This document shows, in pieces, positions 54,781 through 64,000 of a DNA stretch of 64,000 nucleotides; position 1 is the stretch's first letter; each line of letters begins with the position of its first letter. The DNA is from Quillaja saponaria (lineage: Eukaryota > Streptophyta > Magnoliopsida > Fabales > Quillajaceae): the NCBI GenBank assembly GCA_029379385.1, contig CM055611.1, positions 10,850,001 through 10,914,000 on the forward strand, given 5' to 3'. A model generated the notes under the pieces. That model had not been told where the DNA came from. It did no database searches and saw nothing but the letters and a program-made list of their open reading frames with translations. The position numbers and the translations under genes were made by a program.

Positions 54781-55455
54781 CTGATCTTTTTGACTTTATT
54801 ATTCCTTCTATTACTTGCTTTTTTTCTTTTTCTGATGTGGGAAGAGAAGAGATAGACATCCTTCTAGACGATTCTCCTAGGGTTAACCTAATTTTGAAGA
54901 GGATTTTATCTCTATATCACCATCAGTGTATTCAATTACTGATTCTAAGTCTCTAGTCTCTATTTTCTTTGGGGGAACTCCTTGGTCTATTTTCCAAGTT
55001 TCAAGAAGTTTTACCTAATCCCAAGTTATTGTTTTAGGAACAACCATATTAGTCTTAGCTGGATTAGCTATAAAAAGTGTAGTTTCACTTCTTTTTTATT
55101 CTATCATAGCATTAGGTGCCATAGTATTCATGACCTTATAATAAATCCTATATATCAGAACTACGTTTTTTGATCCTCGGAGCATAGCAAAACCATGAGA
55201 TCAAAATGTTTAGAGTCAAAGCATTCATAATGTTTTGATCTGTCAAGGATATTGAAAAATGAGGCTAACAACTAAATAATATAGGACCATCACAGAGGCT
55301 TGATTCTATACACCCTAGTAAGGAATCCGAGAACTTATCATGTCTAGTGTTCCTAACACATCCGAGAACTTATCATGTCTAGATTCTTCTATCAATTTAG
55401 AAGAGAATAATTTAAAAGTATCCTGACCTTCTTTTAGGGGGATAGATTCTTCCAT
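54780..55455 (-). pseudogene. EPRV-3 movement protein
   Basis: The first ATG of the long ORF is at 55455-55453 (MEESIPLKEGQDTFKLFSSK). Further on, SHGFAMLRGSKNVVLIYRIY, YKVMNTMAPNAMIE, TTLFIANPAKTNMVVPKTIT and WKIDQGVPPKKIETRDLESV match 30K-type caulimovirid movement proteins. These widen plasmodesmata in viruses. A 35 bp tandem duplication (55326-55382) and several stops break the N-terminal third. Confidence 0.75.
55326..55382. repeat. 22 bp word repeated with 35 bp period in the EPRV-3 movement protein
   Basis: tccgagaacttatcatgtct plus ag occurs at 55326-55347 and 55361-55382. The 35 bp period is not a multiple of three, so it shifts the frame. Confidence 0.85.
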
Positions 55456-55668
55456 TGTCTTAATTATATAATCTTGTTTCCAGCCATTAAGACTTCGAGT
55501 CAGAGAATCAAACTATCAAAGGACTTATACAACCCTTAACATCCTCAACTCAACGAACTAAACGGGTTTTCAGATGCCTTTTGACTTCATTCCGAGGTTT
55601 GTTTTCTCTACTTTGAAGATTAATGAACTGTTCTTTTAAGACTATTCCTAATTTCTACCAGTCAATAT

Positions 55669-55681
55669 GTCTCTGATACCA
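55669..55681 (-). promoter_or_regulatory. EPRV tRNA-Met primer-binding site
   Basis: TGGTATCAGAGAC on the minus strand matches the initiator tRNA-Met primer site consensus (TGGTATCAGAGC) in 11 bases before an extra A. Caulimoviridae use this tRNA to start minus-strand DNA. It lies about 215 bp upstream of the first ORF. Confidence 0.8.
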
Positions 55682-55826
55682 ATAGGGGAAGCTAGCGCAC
55701 AAACTACAAGAAACAACAACAGATTCACAGATCCACAGCAAAACTCCGCATAATATAGAGAGCAAAACAATAATTTTAGAGAAGAACACTTACATTAAGT
55801 GGAGATAGCAGATATAAACTGGAATT

Positions 55827-56078
55827 CTTTATTATGGATATAAGACACAAACACAAGTACAACTTGAGAACAACAATTTTACAATAGCTACAGGTACATA
55901 ACTCGATCATAGGGAATAAGATACAAACACTTTAATACAAGCTTGAGGATTTTTTACTTGTAAAACTCTCACTCTCAGACTTATTAACAAAACACTCTAG
56001 ATACTTTAAGAAAAACTTCTAAAGAAAAAGCTTCCAAAGAATAACTTGTAAACTTCTAAGGGAAAAATCCCTTTTATA
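55827..56078 (-). promoter_or_regulatory. EPRV-3 TATA box and poly(A) signal
   Basis: TATAAAAG at 56078-56071 and AATAAAG at 55833-55827, 245 bp apart, same layout as both EPRV-2 arms. Confidence 0.6.
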
Positions 56079-56330
56079 GACTTTAGAATTATCATCCTTA
56101 GAATAAGGTTATAGCAAAGCATATTCCTGAGGATAAGAGGCTGCAATTTGTTTGGCCACATGTCCAAGATGAATTGGAGTCGACCCGCAAGACGAAAAGA
56201 AGAATCTTACTTTAATAAAGTAAATCTTTTCTTTAAAACTTTAATTTTATTTTCCACCGAAAGCTGATGACTTTTATAAAGTGGAATCTTTTCCTTTTTG
56301 AAAAGTAGACTTTACTTTTCCAAAGTAACT

Positions 56331-56410
56331 TTAGGGATGGGTCCCTTCTTCAATGAAGTCCTCAGCTTCTTCGTCGAAGGGTGAATTGGAAGCACAAGGG
56401 TCTGGTAAGT
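56331..56410 (-). pseudogene. EPRV-3 ORF2, C-terminal end
   Basis: Reads FDEEAEDFIEEGTHP followed by TAA at 56333-56331. It matches the acidic C-termini of both EPRV-2 ORF2 copies and shows that the copy is permuted, with the break inside ORF2. Confidence 0.6.
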
Positions 56411-56820
56411 TGCCTTCTCAAGCTATGACTAGTCGAGAAAGTGTTTGTGCAGTCAAGTTAAGGAATGGAAAAGAGCTTGGAGAGAATAAACCCAGAAATA
56501 TTGCTTTGGAGGAAGAGATTGAAAGTTGAAGCCAAAACTTCTTCAAAGTTTGCCGAAGCTTTTGCCCTTAATCAAATGAATGGCGAACCTAATTTGGGTG
56601 TTCCCAAGGTAAATTCTCAACCTATGAATTCCAATTTTAAGCTTACTCCACCTTTTCCTTTGTGTTCTTATAGTTCTAAGAAAGAAGATAAGGAGAAGAA
56701 GATTTTAGAGGTGTTTATAAAGATTGAAATCAATATTCCTCTCTTGGATGGAATCAAGCAAAGTTTCTCAAGGAGTTATGCACTAACAAAAGAAAACTCA
56801 ACGGTAATGAAACAATAAGA
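56411..56820 (+). pseudogene. Gypsy-3 gag end and gag-protease junction
   Basis: AVKLRNGKELGEN (frame 1) is the classic gag end of Athila/Tat elements (usual form TLRSGKEL). It is followed by the open stretch 56465-56818 with FKLTPPFPLCSYSSKKEDKE and KKILEVFIKIEINIPLLDGI, then KQ in place of the usual KQIPKYAKFLKELC. Confidence 0.75.
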
Positions 56821-57480
56821 GTGGGAGAGAATGTATCTGCTATCATTCAAAAGAAACTCCCACTTAAGGAAAAAGATCCAAGTTCATTTATATTCCTTGC
56901 AAGATTAGTAACACTTGCTTTGAAAAGGCCATGTGTGACTTAGGAGCTTCAATTAGTGTAATGCCAAAATATTTATATGACTAGAGTTGTCTTGGCCCTT
57001 TGAAAGAAATGGGTGTTATTATCCAACTTAGTGATCATGTCATTGTTTATCCGTTGGGTGTGCTTGAAGATGTCTGTGTTTGGATGTTATTGCCATTAAG
57101 ATGCAACAACTTAAGTGGTAGTGATAAATACAATGTGGCTATAAGCCAAAGTTTTGATTCCACTTGCACAAAAGGAGAGGTCGCCATAGATGTTGTTTTG
57201 GTTGATGCAATCATGGCCTTGCAAGCTTTGCAAACTGTGCCGTACAAGCATGGTGAGGTTTTTCATGATTTACCTATTTCTCACAATAATCTTTTACCCT
57301 CTGTTTTGCAAGCACCTAAGCTTGAATTAAAACATTTGCCTGATCATTTAAAGCATGTGTTTTTGGGAGAAAATAATACATTACCTGTGATCATTACAAA
57401 GAACATAATGGATGTGCAAGAGGAAAGGCTTGTGCACGTGCTTCGTGACTGTAAAACTACTATTAGATGTCCTGGCTGAC
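56821..57480 (+). pseudogene. Gypsy-3 protease and link to RT
   Basis: The active site reads C-D-L-G-A-S-I-S-V-M-P at about 56935-56968, the D-L-G-A form typical of this branch. A stop (TAG) follows in KYLYD. The open stretch 57000-57479 (159 codons) continues with LKEMGVIIQLSDHVIVYPLG, VLEDVCVW and, later, APKLELKHLPDHLKHVFLGE, the spacer before RT. Confidence 0.75.
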
Positions 57481-57559
57481 ATCAAGAGAATTAGTCTTGC
57501 CATGTGTATGCATCACATACTTTTGGAAGAAAATTTAAAGCCAACAAAAAAGATGCAAA

Positions 57560-58350
57560 GGCATCTCAACCCAACTATGATGTAGGTAGTCAAGGCCGAA
57601 ATATTGAAGTTGCTAGATGCGGAGTTATTTAGCTTATTTTGGATATCAAGTGGGTAAGTCCTATATATATGGTTCCTAAGAAAATAGGAATTACTGTTAT
57701 GTGAAATAAAGATGATGAACTTATGCCTACAGATGCTCAAAGTGAGTGGAGAATATGTGTTGATTATCGCAAGCTGAATCAAGCATCACATAAGGATCAC
57801 TTTCCTTTGCCTTTCATGGACCAAAGACTTGAGAGGTTGGCCGGTAAGTCTTTTTATTGCTTTCTTGATGGGTATAGTGGATATAATCAGATTGTTATTA
57901 TGCAACCCAAAGATCAAGAAAATACTACTTTTTCTTGCCCTGGTTTGTACTTATGCATATAGAAGAATGCCTTTTTGTTTGTGTAATGCACCGCCCTCTT
58001 TTCAAAGATGCATGATGAGTATATTTTCAGATTATGTAGAAAGAATCATTGATCGTGGATGATTTTACTATTTATGGTGATTCTTTTGATGCATCTCTTA
58101 TTTTGAAAAAATGCATGAAAAACTAACCTTGTTTTGAATTATGAGAAGTGTCACTTTATGGTTTTACAAGGAATTATTTTAGGGCATGCAGTTTCTACTT
58201 GTGGTTTAGAAGTTGATAAAGTTAAGATAGATGTTGTTTTGTCCTTACCTTATCCCATATGTGCGGGATATTCGTTCTTTTCTTGGAAATGCAGGTTTTT
58301 ATCAAAAAGATTTCTCTAAAATTGCATTGCCCTATGCAAGTTAATGGCTA
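57560..58350 (+). pseudogene. Gypsy-3 reverse transcriptase
   Basis: Motifs: PIYMVPKKIGITV, WRICVDYRKLNQASHKDHFP, FMDQRLERLAGKSFYCFLDG (first catalytic Asp), YSGYNQIVIMQPKDQENTTF, then after a shift RRMPFCLCNAPPSFQRCMMS and the active-site text VDDFTIYGDSFDASL (about 58055-58095, a frame away from the preceding residues). Then NYEKCHFMVLQGIILGHAVS. At least four frame changes. Confidence 0.8.
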
Positions 58351-58820
58351 AAGATGTGGATTTTATATTTAATGATGCTTGTAAACAAGCTTTTGTTGAG
58401 CTTAAGAGGAGACTGACTAACTTCAGACTCCATTGTTCAACCTCCAAATTGGGAATTACATTTTGAGATCATGTGTGATGCTAGTAATTATGCTGTTGAA
58501 GCCGTACTTGGCCAAAGAGTTAGGCAAAATTTGTATGTCATCTCTTATGCATCACACACACTTGATCAAGCTCAATACAACTATCATACAATGGAAAAGG
58601 AACTCTTTGTTGTAGTTTTTACTCTTGAAAAGTTTAGTTCTTACTTGCTTGGAACTAAAGTGATTGTATTTTCTAATTATGCAGCTTTTTGGCATCATTT
58701 GCACAAGAAGTAATCAAAGCCTAGATTAATAAGATGGATCTTGCTTTTGCAAGAATTTGATCTGAAAATTAAGGACAAGAAAGGAGCTGAAAATTATGTG
58801 GCTGATCACTTGAGTAGATT
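58351..58820 (+). pseudogene. Gypsy-3 RNase H
   Basis: The open stretch 58471-58713: MCDASNYAVEAVLGQRVRQN (first Asp), SYASHTLDQAQYNYHTMEKE (Glu), VVVFTLEKFSSYLLGTKVIV, then SNYAAF where intact elements have TDHAAL, so an Asp is changed. It ends with [20 protein letters not shown]. Confidence 0.75.
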
Positions 58821-60113
58821 GTCGAACAACCAAGTGGAGATAAAATCTGTTAGAGAGTCTTTTCCAGATGAGTTTGTATGCTATGTATGACATTTGGCCA
58901 TGGTATGCTGATTTGATTAACTTTTTTGCTACCATAGAATTTCCTCAAGGTTTCTCCAAATCTTAATAGATAAGTTTAAAGCTCATGCTAAATATTATGT
59001 TTGGGATGACCCATATTTGTGGAAGTTTTGTGCTAACCAAGTCATAAGAAGGTGTGCACCCCAATGTAAGTATAACTCTATCCTTACTTTTTGCCATTCT
59101 TATGATTGTGGAGGACATTTTGGTGCAAAAAGAACATCTCATAAGGTACTTACATGTGGTTTTTATTGGCTTACCTTGTTTAAAGATGCATATACTTTTT
59201 ACAAATCATGTGAATGATGCCAAAGAACAGGCAGTATAACTCATCGTGATCAAAAGCCTTTAACTTCTATTCTTGTATGTGAAATCTTTGATTTTTGGGG
59301 TATTGGTTTCATGGGTCCCTTTCCCTCTTATTTTGGAATTATTTACATCTTGTTGTGGATTTTGTTAAAACTCACATCTTTGACAGATTTGGAATACCCA
59401 AGGTAATCATTAATGATCGTGGAAAATATTTTTGTAATCGATCCATGGAGGCTTTGCTTCAAAAACACGTTATTAAATGCACCTCCACAGCTTACCATCC
59501 TCAAACAAGTGGCCAAGCTGAAATTTCTAAATGAGAGATCAAATTCATCCTTGAAAAGATGGAAACCTAATAGAAAAGTTTAGAACTTAAGGTTGAATGA
59601 TGCTCTATGGGCTTATAGGATTGCATATACCTATTGGAACGTCTCCATATAGGTTGATTTATGGGAAACCATGGCATCTACCTGTAGAACTTGAGCATCG
59701 TGCTTTTTGGGCCATTAAGCAATGCAATATGAACTTAGACGCTACTAGTGACATCATAGGAAGTTGCAATTGCAAGAGTTGGAGGAGATAAGGAATGATG
59801 CCTATGATGAATGCAAAGATTTACAAGGAAAGACTAGGCATTCCATGACAAAATGATTTCAAGAAAATAATTTCAAATTGGGCGAAAATTTCTCTTGTTT
59901 GATTCACAACTAAAGCTCTTTCTAGGTAAGTTACGTTCTTGATGGATTGGACCCTTTGTTGTTACTAATATCTTTCCTCATGGTGCAATCGAAATTCAAA
60001 GTTTAGAAACAAGAAAGTGTTCAAGGTGAGTGGGCAGCAGTTGAAACCTTTCTATTAAGGTTTTAAGGAAGTGGTTGTGGAGGAGGTTGACTTGGCCGAA
60101 CCTACATCAGATT
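58821..60113 (+). pseudogene. Gypsy-3 integrase
   Basis: Zinc finger: LWKFCANQVIRRCAPQCKYN and HSYDCGGHFGAKRTSHK, with CNDAKEQAV in a second frame. Core: about 110 bp are missing between [16 protein letters not shown] and [33 protein letters not shown] and [15 protein letters not shown] remain, with a stop right after the catalytic Glu region. C-terminal domain 59597-60113 is split. It is more damaged than the gypsy-1 core and the gypsy-2 C-terminus. Confidence 0.75.
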
Positions 60114-62676
60114 GATGAGCATGGAGTCAAGCCAAAGACATTGAAGAAAGAAGCTGATTGGGAGGCAACCCAACAAAAGAGAAAAATGCAAACCAGATTT
60201 GCTTTCTTCTTTCTCTTTCTCTTTTCTTTTCATCCTTAGTTTAGTACATGTGTGATTTTTCTTCATCTCTTTCTTACTTTGATGTAATGTAGTGTTTAAG
60301 TGTAAGGGGGAAGATTTAGTGTTTCTTTTTCCTTTTGGTATGTTTTGATTTTATTTCATACGTTTATGTGTGTTTCCTTTACTTTAAGTGTTTGGCTTTG
60401 TCTTTTGATCACCCAAGAGTTGATGAGAATATGTGTCTTATAGTGAGATAAACTGAATGAATGAGTTAACTTGTAATTTTTAGCTTACTTGGTTTAAGGA
60501 TTAACTTTGAAAGCTTGTCATGCTGACTTAGGTAGTTATTTTACCTTTTTGAACTTTCGAGCATTCAACATGCATTTTTTGTTGTGTGTTATTCATTCAA
60601 TGTCTTGTGCGTCTCTAGAACTTGCTTCATATCATGTTAAGACTACATTTAAATTGCATGTATGCATGAAAGTAATAAATGCACTTAGGATTTTTAACCA
60701 CTTGAGCCAAAACAAGCTAAACTTATTCATGATGCAATATTGGCTAGTGAGCCAATTTTAAGTTTATTTATCCTTTTTCTTTTAACCCATGTTTGTGAAC
60801 CTAAACCTTTCATATCTTCCCTTTTTCCATAGCAAAGGAATAGTAGAGCATGTGTACCTTATTATGAACATTGGGTTATGTTTGGAATTCATGAGAAAAG
60901 TTGTTATATGATGGGAGTTGATTGTGAATTGTGCCATTCGGTTATGAAGAAAAGAGAAGAACAATTCCAAATTGTTCATGAAAAAAAAAAGAAAAAAAGA
61001 AGAAGCAAAGAATAGAAAAGAAAAAGAGATGACCAAATGTGTATAAGGTGGAAAAGTAAGAAAGAAAGTGTTCCCTTTTATTTTTAAGTAATATCATGTT
61101 GTGGGAACTTGGAAATCAAATGAAGCTCGGTATTTCTGCTTAGTTTCCTATGATGAATTTGTGAACATTAAGTTTATATGCTCTTGAGCTCGTTATCTTT
61201 TTATGCTCTAGTAAGTTTCTTTGATTTTTAACCTTTTCTTTAAGTGTGCGTGTGTGGGGGGAGGGGGGGGGGGGGAGAATTTAGTGTTTCTCTTTGCTTT
61301 TGGAATGTTTTTTCTTTTATGTCATGCTTTTATGTGTGTTTCCTTTTCTTTTGCATGCGAAACATTAAGTGTTTAGCTTTGTCTTTTGATCTCTCAAGAG
61401 TTGATGAGAATATGTGTATTATAGTAAGATAAACTAAATGAATTTGTTAAATTGTAATTTTGAGCTTACTTGGTTTAAGGATCAATTTTGAAAGCTTGTC
61501 ATGCTGACTTAATAGTTGTTTTATCTTTGTAAGCTTTTAAGCATTCAACATGCATTCTTTGTTGAGAAAAATCCATTCAATATGCTGTGTATCTCTAGAA
61601 CTTGCTTCATATCTTGTTAAGACTACATTTAAATTGCATGAAAGTGCTAAAGGCACTTAGGATTTTTAACCACTTGAGCTAAAAACAAGCCAACCTTATT
61701 CATGATGATTTACTAGTGAGCCAATTTTGAGCTTATTTATCCTTTTTCTTAAACCATATTTACGAACCTAAACCTTTCATATGTTCCCTTTTTCTCTAGC
61801 CAAGGTATAATAGAGCATGTGTACCTTATTAGAACATTGGGTTATGGACGGAATTCATGAGAAAACTTGTTATATGATAGGAATTGATTGTGTGTTGTAC
61901 CATTTGGTTATGAAGAAAAGAGAAGAACACTTCCAAGTTCTTCATGGAAAAAAAAAATAGAAAGAAAAGAAAAGTGATGACCGAATGTGTATAAGGTGAA
62001 AAAGGAAGAAAGAAAGCGTTCCCTTTTGTTTTTAAGTAACACTATGTTGTGGGAACTTGAAAATCAAAGGAAGCTTGGTACGTGCTTAATTTCCTATGAT
62101 GAATTCATGAACATTAAGTTTATATGCTATTAAGTTAATTATCTTTTTATGCTCTACTAGTTTCTTTGGGTTTTAACCTTTTCTTTACCTTTTTCGTACC
62201 TACCCTTTTGGCCTAACCTCATTACAACCTTGAATAAAGACCTTTTGATTTATGTTATGCATGTGATACTTTGGCAGTGAAGAGCAAGATTGTGGCAGAT
62301 CATAACATTGATTGAATTTGAATTCAAACACTTTAGGCCATAAACACTTGAGTGCTCGAATGTATACCAGTGAGAGGACCTGTTATTTTGGTATGACATG
62401 CATTTCATTTAAGTCTTTAAACTAATAAGGGTTCAAAGATTGTTTTAAGTGTTGAAATTCATGAAAATATTATTGGTTATAAGGCTTATACTCTTAGACT
62501 GTTGGGAGATTAGAAATGAAGTTGAGTGCTTACAAGGTCTTCATTTACTGTTTGCCTTTGTTTTCTAATTCTTAGGTTTCATTTCTTTTACAATTTTTTA
62601 GTTTTGATTTTGAACATTGTTAGTTTCAACTTTGTCTTTTCTTTTTTTTCTTGCTCGAGGACGTGCAAGTACTAAG
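60114..62676 (+). other. Gypsy-3 3' UTR with tandem duplication
   Basis: A unit of about 950-960 bp is present twice: about 60300-61255 and about 61256-62210. Both copies contain tttggtatgtttt-like text, gatgagaatatgtgtnttat, cattcaacatgcat, aaacctttcatat, and a run ending gaagaaaagagaagaacan. A short G-run opens the first unit (ggggg, 60306) and a long one the second (61255-61276). Purine-rich runs (about 60979-61010 and 61947-61975) recur in each. No protein-coding signal. Confidence 0.8.
61247..61276 (+). repeat. G-rich tract in gypsy-3 3' UTR
   Basis: gtgtgtggggggagggggggggggggaga. Homologous in position to the gypsy-1 and gypsy-2 tracts. Confidence 0.9.
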
Positions 62677-62688
62677 TGTGAGGGAATT
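62677..62688 (+). promoter_or_regulatory. Gypsy-3 polypurine tract
   Basis: gtgtgagggaatt-type tract directly before the LTR start tgatacactc. In gypsy-1 the tract is gtgtgggggaatt. Confidence 0.7.
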
Positions 62689-64000
62689 TGATACACTCAT
62701 ATTATTCTATCTTTTTAGTACCCTATTCTTAGTCTTTTGTGTAAAACTGTGCTTGATAGACATAAAGAGTAAAATAGAGCTAAATGGAGCATTTGAACAT
62801 GTAATGGAGCTAAGGACTAGAATGAGCACTTTGAGACAAATCTATGAGTTGATGAAGTGCAAATCCTAATTGGACTAGGAATTCTAGTGGCAATAAAAGA
62901 TTTCTACATGAGGAATCTAACTTTGGCAAGGAATCTTATTGGGATTAGGATTGAAAGAAGATCACAAGATCATAGTAGAATATTCAAATTTTGGACAGAA
63001 TAGGAAGTACAAATCTAATCTAATAAGGAATTAGCTATTAAGTAGGAAAAGACTCCTTGTTTAGGAGTCCTTGACACCTCTATACTCTACAAATAAGGGA
63101 GGTATAAGTTTGATTGGGTAGTACCTTTACATGCACTTTTCTTTTTCTTCTCTCTCAAAATTTCAACATTGAGCAAATATTTTCTTTCCAATTAATGATG
63201 ATGCTATTCATGTTTTTCTTGGTTAATTGCTTAATGATTATGTGTTTTACTTTGTTATGATGTACATATGATAGATTGATATATGTAATATGATGCTAGT
63301 TAATTGACTAATGTCTTTGCATTAGTCAATTAACATAAGTAGTAAAACTAGCACTTGAATTAAATCTGAGTTTATTTGAGTATTGCTTGGATAATATAAT
63401 CTAGACTAAGTTAATGCTGCTTGTGTGTTAATTGTTCAAAATCAATTGCACCTATCTAGTTCGTAATGCTTTCGCATAATTAAATCAATAACGCTTGATG
63501 AAAGTTATTATGTGATTAGTGTTAGTTATTCTGCTTGACCTAATTAACAAAGAGATAAGGATAGGTTGGAAAGACTTCTTTCCATGGTTGATTTGCATGC
63601 ATATATGTATATTCAGATTGGTATTTGTTTTTTTTTTTTAATGATTTTGCTCATGAATCTAATGGCAAAAACTTCTTTGTAGTTGAGTCTTACAAATCTT
63701 TGGTAGTTTGCCTAGTTTAGTAAGTTTCTACCGAAAATTGTTTTTTACATTTAAAATTTAATTCTCTTGTTTTTCTTGATTGCTTAGCTATTTTAATTTA
63801 GTTTAGATTAAATATCAACACCCTATTTATTTACTTTGCAATTTTGAGTGCATATTAGTTAGTTTGTATATTTATAGCATATTAACATCACAACCTATTT
63901 TAGAACTCCATTCATTTTTATACATCTGTTTTGTTTTATATTTTTTTGCATTAGTTTGATTTACTTTTGTTGCTCATTATAGTATTCAGCGTAGGAAATA
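62689..64000 (+). repeat. Gypsy-3 3' LTR (runs off the window)
   Basis: Starts tgatacactcatattattct. It is at least 1312 bp long and colinear with the gypsy-2 LTR (11755-13495, minus its MITE). The TATA box has decayed (tacaaata, 63088). The 3' boundary is not seen in the window. Confidence 0.8.

Larger units (their letters stand above)
49965..56410 (-). mobile_element. EPRV-3: nearly complete, circularly permuted copy (6.4 kb)
   Basis: From 56410 leftwards: end of ORF2, promoter/poly(A), tRNA primer site, leader, movement protein, linker, coat protein, knuckle, linker, protease, RT, RNase H, and ORF2 up to about codon 176. Only about 0.5 kb in the middle of ORF2 is missing from the circle. 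It crosses the primer-site gap, unlike EPRV-2. All major ORFs carry stops or shifts. It lies between LINE-h and gypsy-3. Confidence 0.88.
56411..62688 (+). mobile_element. Gypsy-3: Athila/Tat-like element body
   Basis: Order: end of gag, protease, RT, RNase H, integrase, 3' UTR of about 2.6 kb, and polypurine tract (62677-62688). The 5' LTR, primer site and most of gag are missing, replaced on the left by EPRV-3. The order RT-RNase H-integrase and the gag end phrase AVKLRNGKELGE identify Ty3/gypsy of the Athila/Tat branch. All ORFs are interrupted. It is the longest gypsy copy in the window. Confidence 0.87.

Noticed and set aside
55669..55681. Possible tRNA-Met gene at the primer-binding match
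   Set aside because: Only the 3' acceptor complement is present, with no cloverleaf around it; it is a primer site.
63300..63340. Inverted text taattgactaatgtctttgc / gcattagtcaattaac as a possible MITE end
   Set aside because: The loop is only a few bases and the sister LTR (12865-12895) has related text without insertion; it is a local hairpin.
1..64000. CRISPR arrays, rRNA, bacterial operons, ribosome binding sites
   Set aside because: Nothing of the kind is visible; the window is plant nuclear DNA and the repeats are retroelements.

Overview
The window is a repeat-dense stretch of nuclear plant DNA, almost certainly eudicot. It is AT-rich and contains LINE, Ty3/gypsy and endogenous pararetrovirus (EPRV) sequence, plus one recognisable host gene with plant-type introns. 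The species cannot be named from the sequence. Nearly every protein-coding stretch is a broken mobile-element remnant. The exception is a polygalacturonase gene (GH28) on the minus strand at 30759-32693, and it carries a one-base frameshift.

Layout: (1) 1-5622, four blocks of one caulimovirid-like EPRV in alternating orientation (+, -, +, -), with a short gypsy scrap after the first. (2) 5656-13495, two partial Athila/Tat-like Ty3/gypsy elements. The first is broken by a minus-strand LINE, a 184 bp EPRV leader scrap separates them, and the second ends in an LTR holding a hAT-type MITE. (3) 14090-26298, four LINE copies of one family in tandem on the plus strand (LINE-b to LINE-e). (4) 26299-28480, unassigned sequence, then a different LINE on the minus strand (28481-30250). 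(5) 30251-34461, the polygalacturonase with its flanks. (6) A 100-N assembly gap. (7) 34562-47340, a minus-strand LINE split by a 9.6 kb head-to-head inverted EPRV insert, with about 410-440 bp of LINE repeated directly on both sides. (8) 47341-49964, a chromovirus fragment and another LINE. (9) 49965-56410, a nearly complete, circularly permuted EPRV on the minus strand. (10) 56411-64000, the longest Athila/Tat-like element, with gag to integrase, a tandemly duplicated 3' UTR and an LTR running off the window.

Taken together the EPRV copies outline a genome of about 7.0 kb: tRNA-Met primer site, leader, movement protein, coat protein with CCHC knuckle, protease, reverse transcriptase, RNase H, a second ORF of about 370 codons of unknown function, then a TATA/poly(A) promoter region. 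The genus cannot be fixed here; petuvirus- or florendovirus-like is my best guess. All copies carry stops, frameshifts or catalytic losses, so none looks able to act as a virus.

The LINEs form an L1-type family with ORF1 (DUF4283-like and zinc knuckle), an apurinic endonuclease, RT, a zinc-binding domain and a C-terminal RNase H. Domain and junction coordinates were placed by eye and are usually good to about 5-30 bp unless exact motif positions are given.
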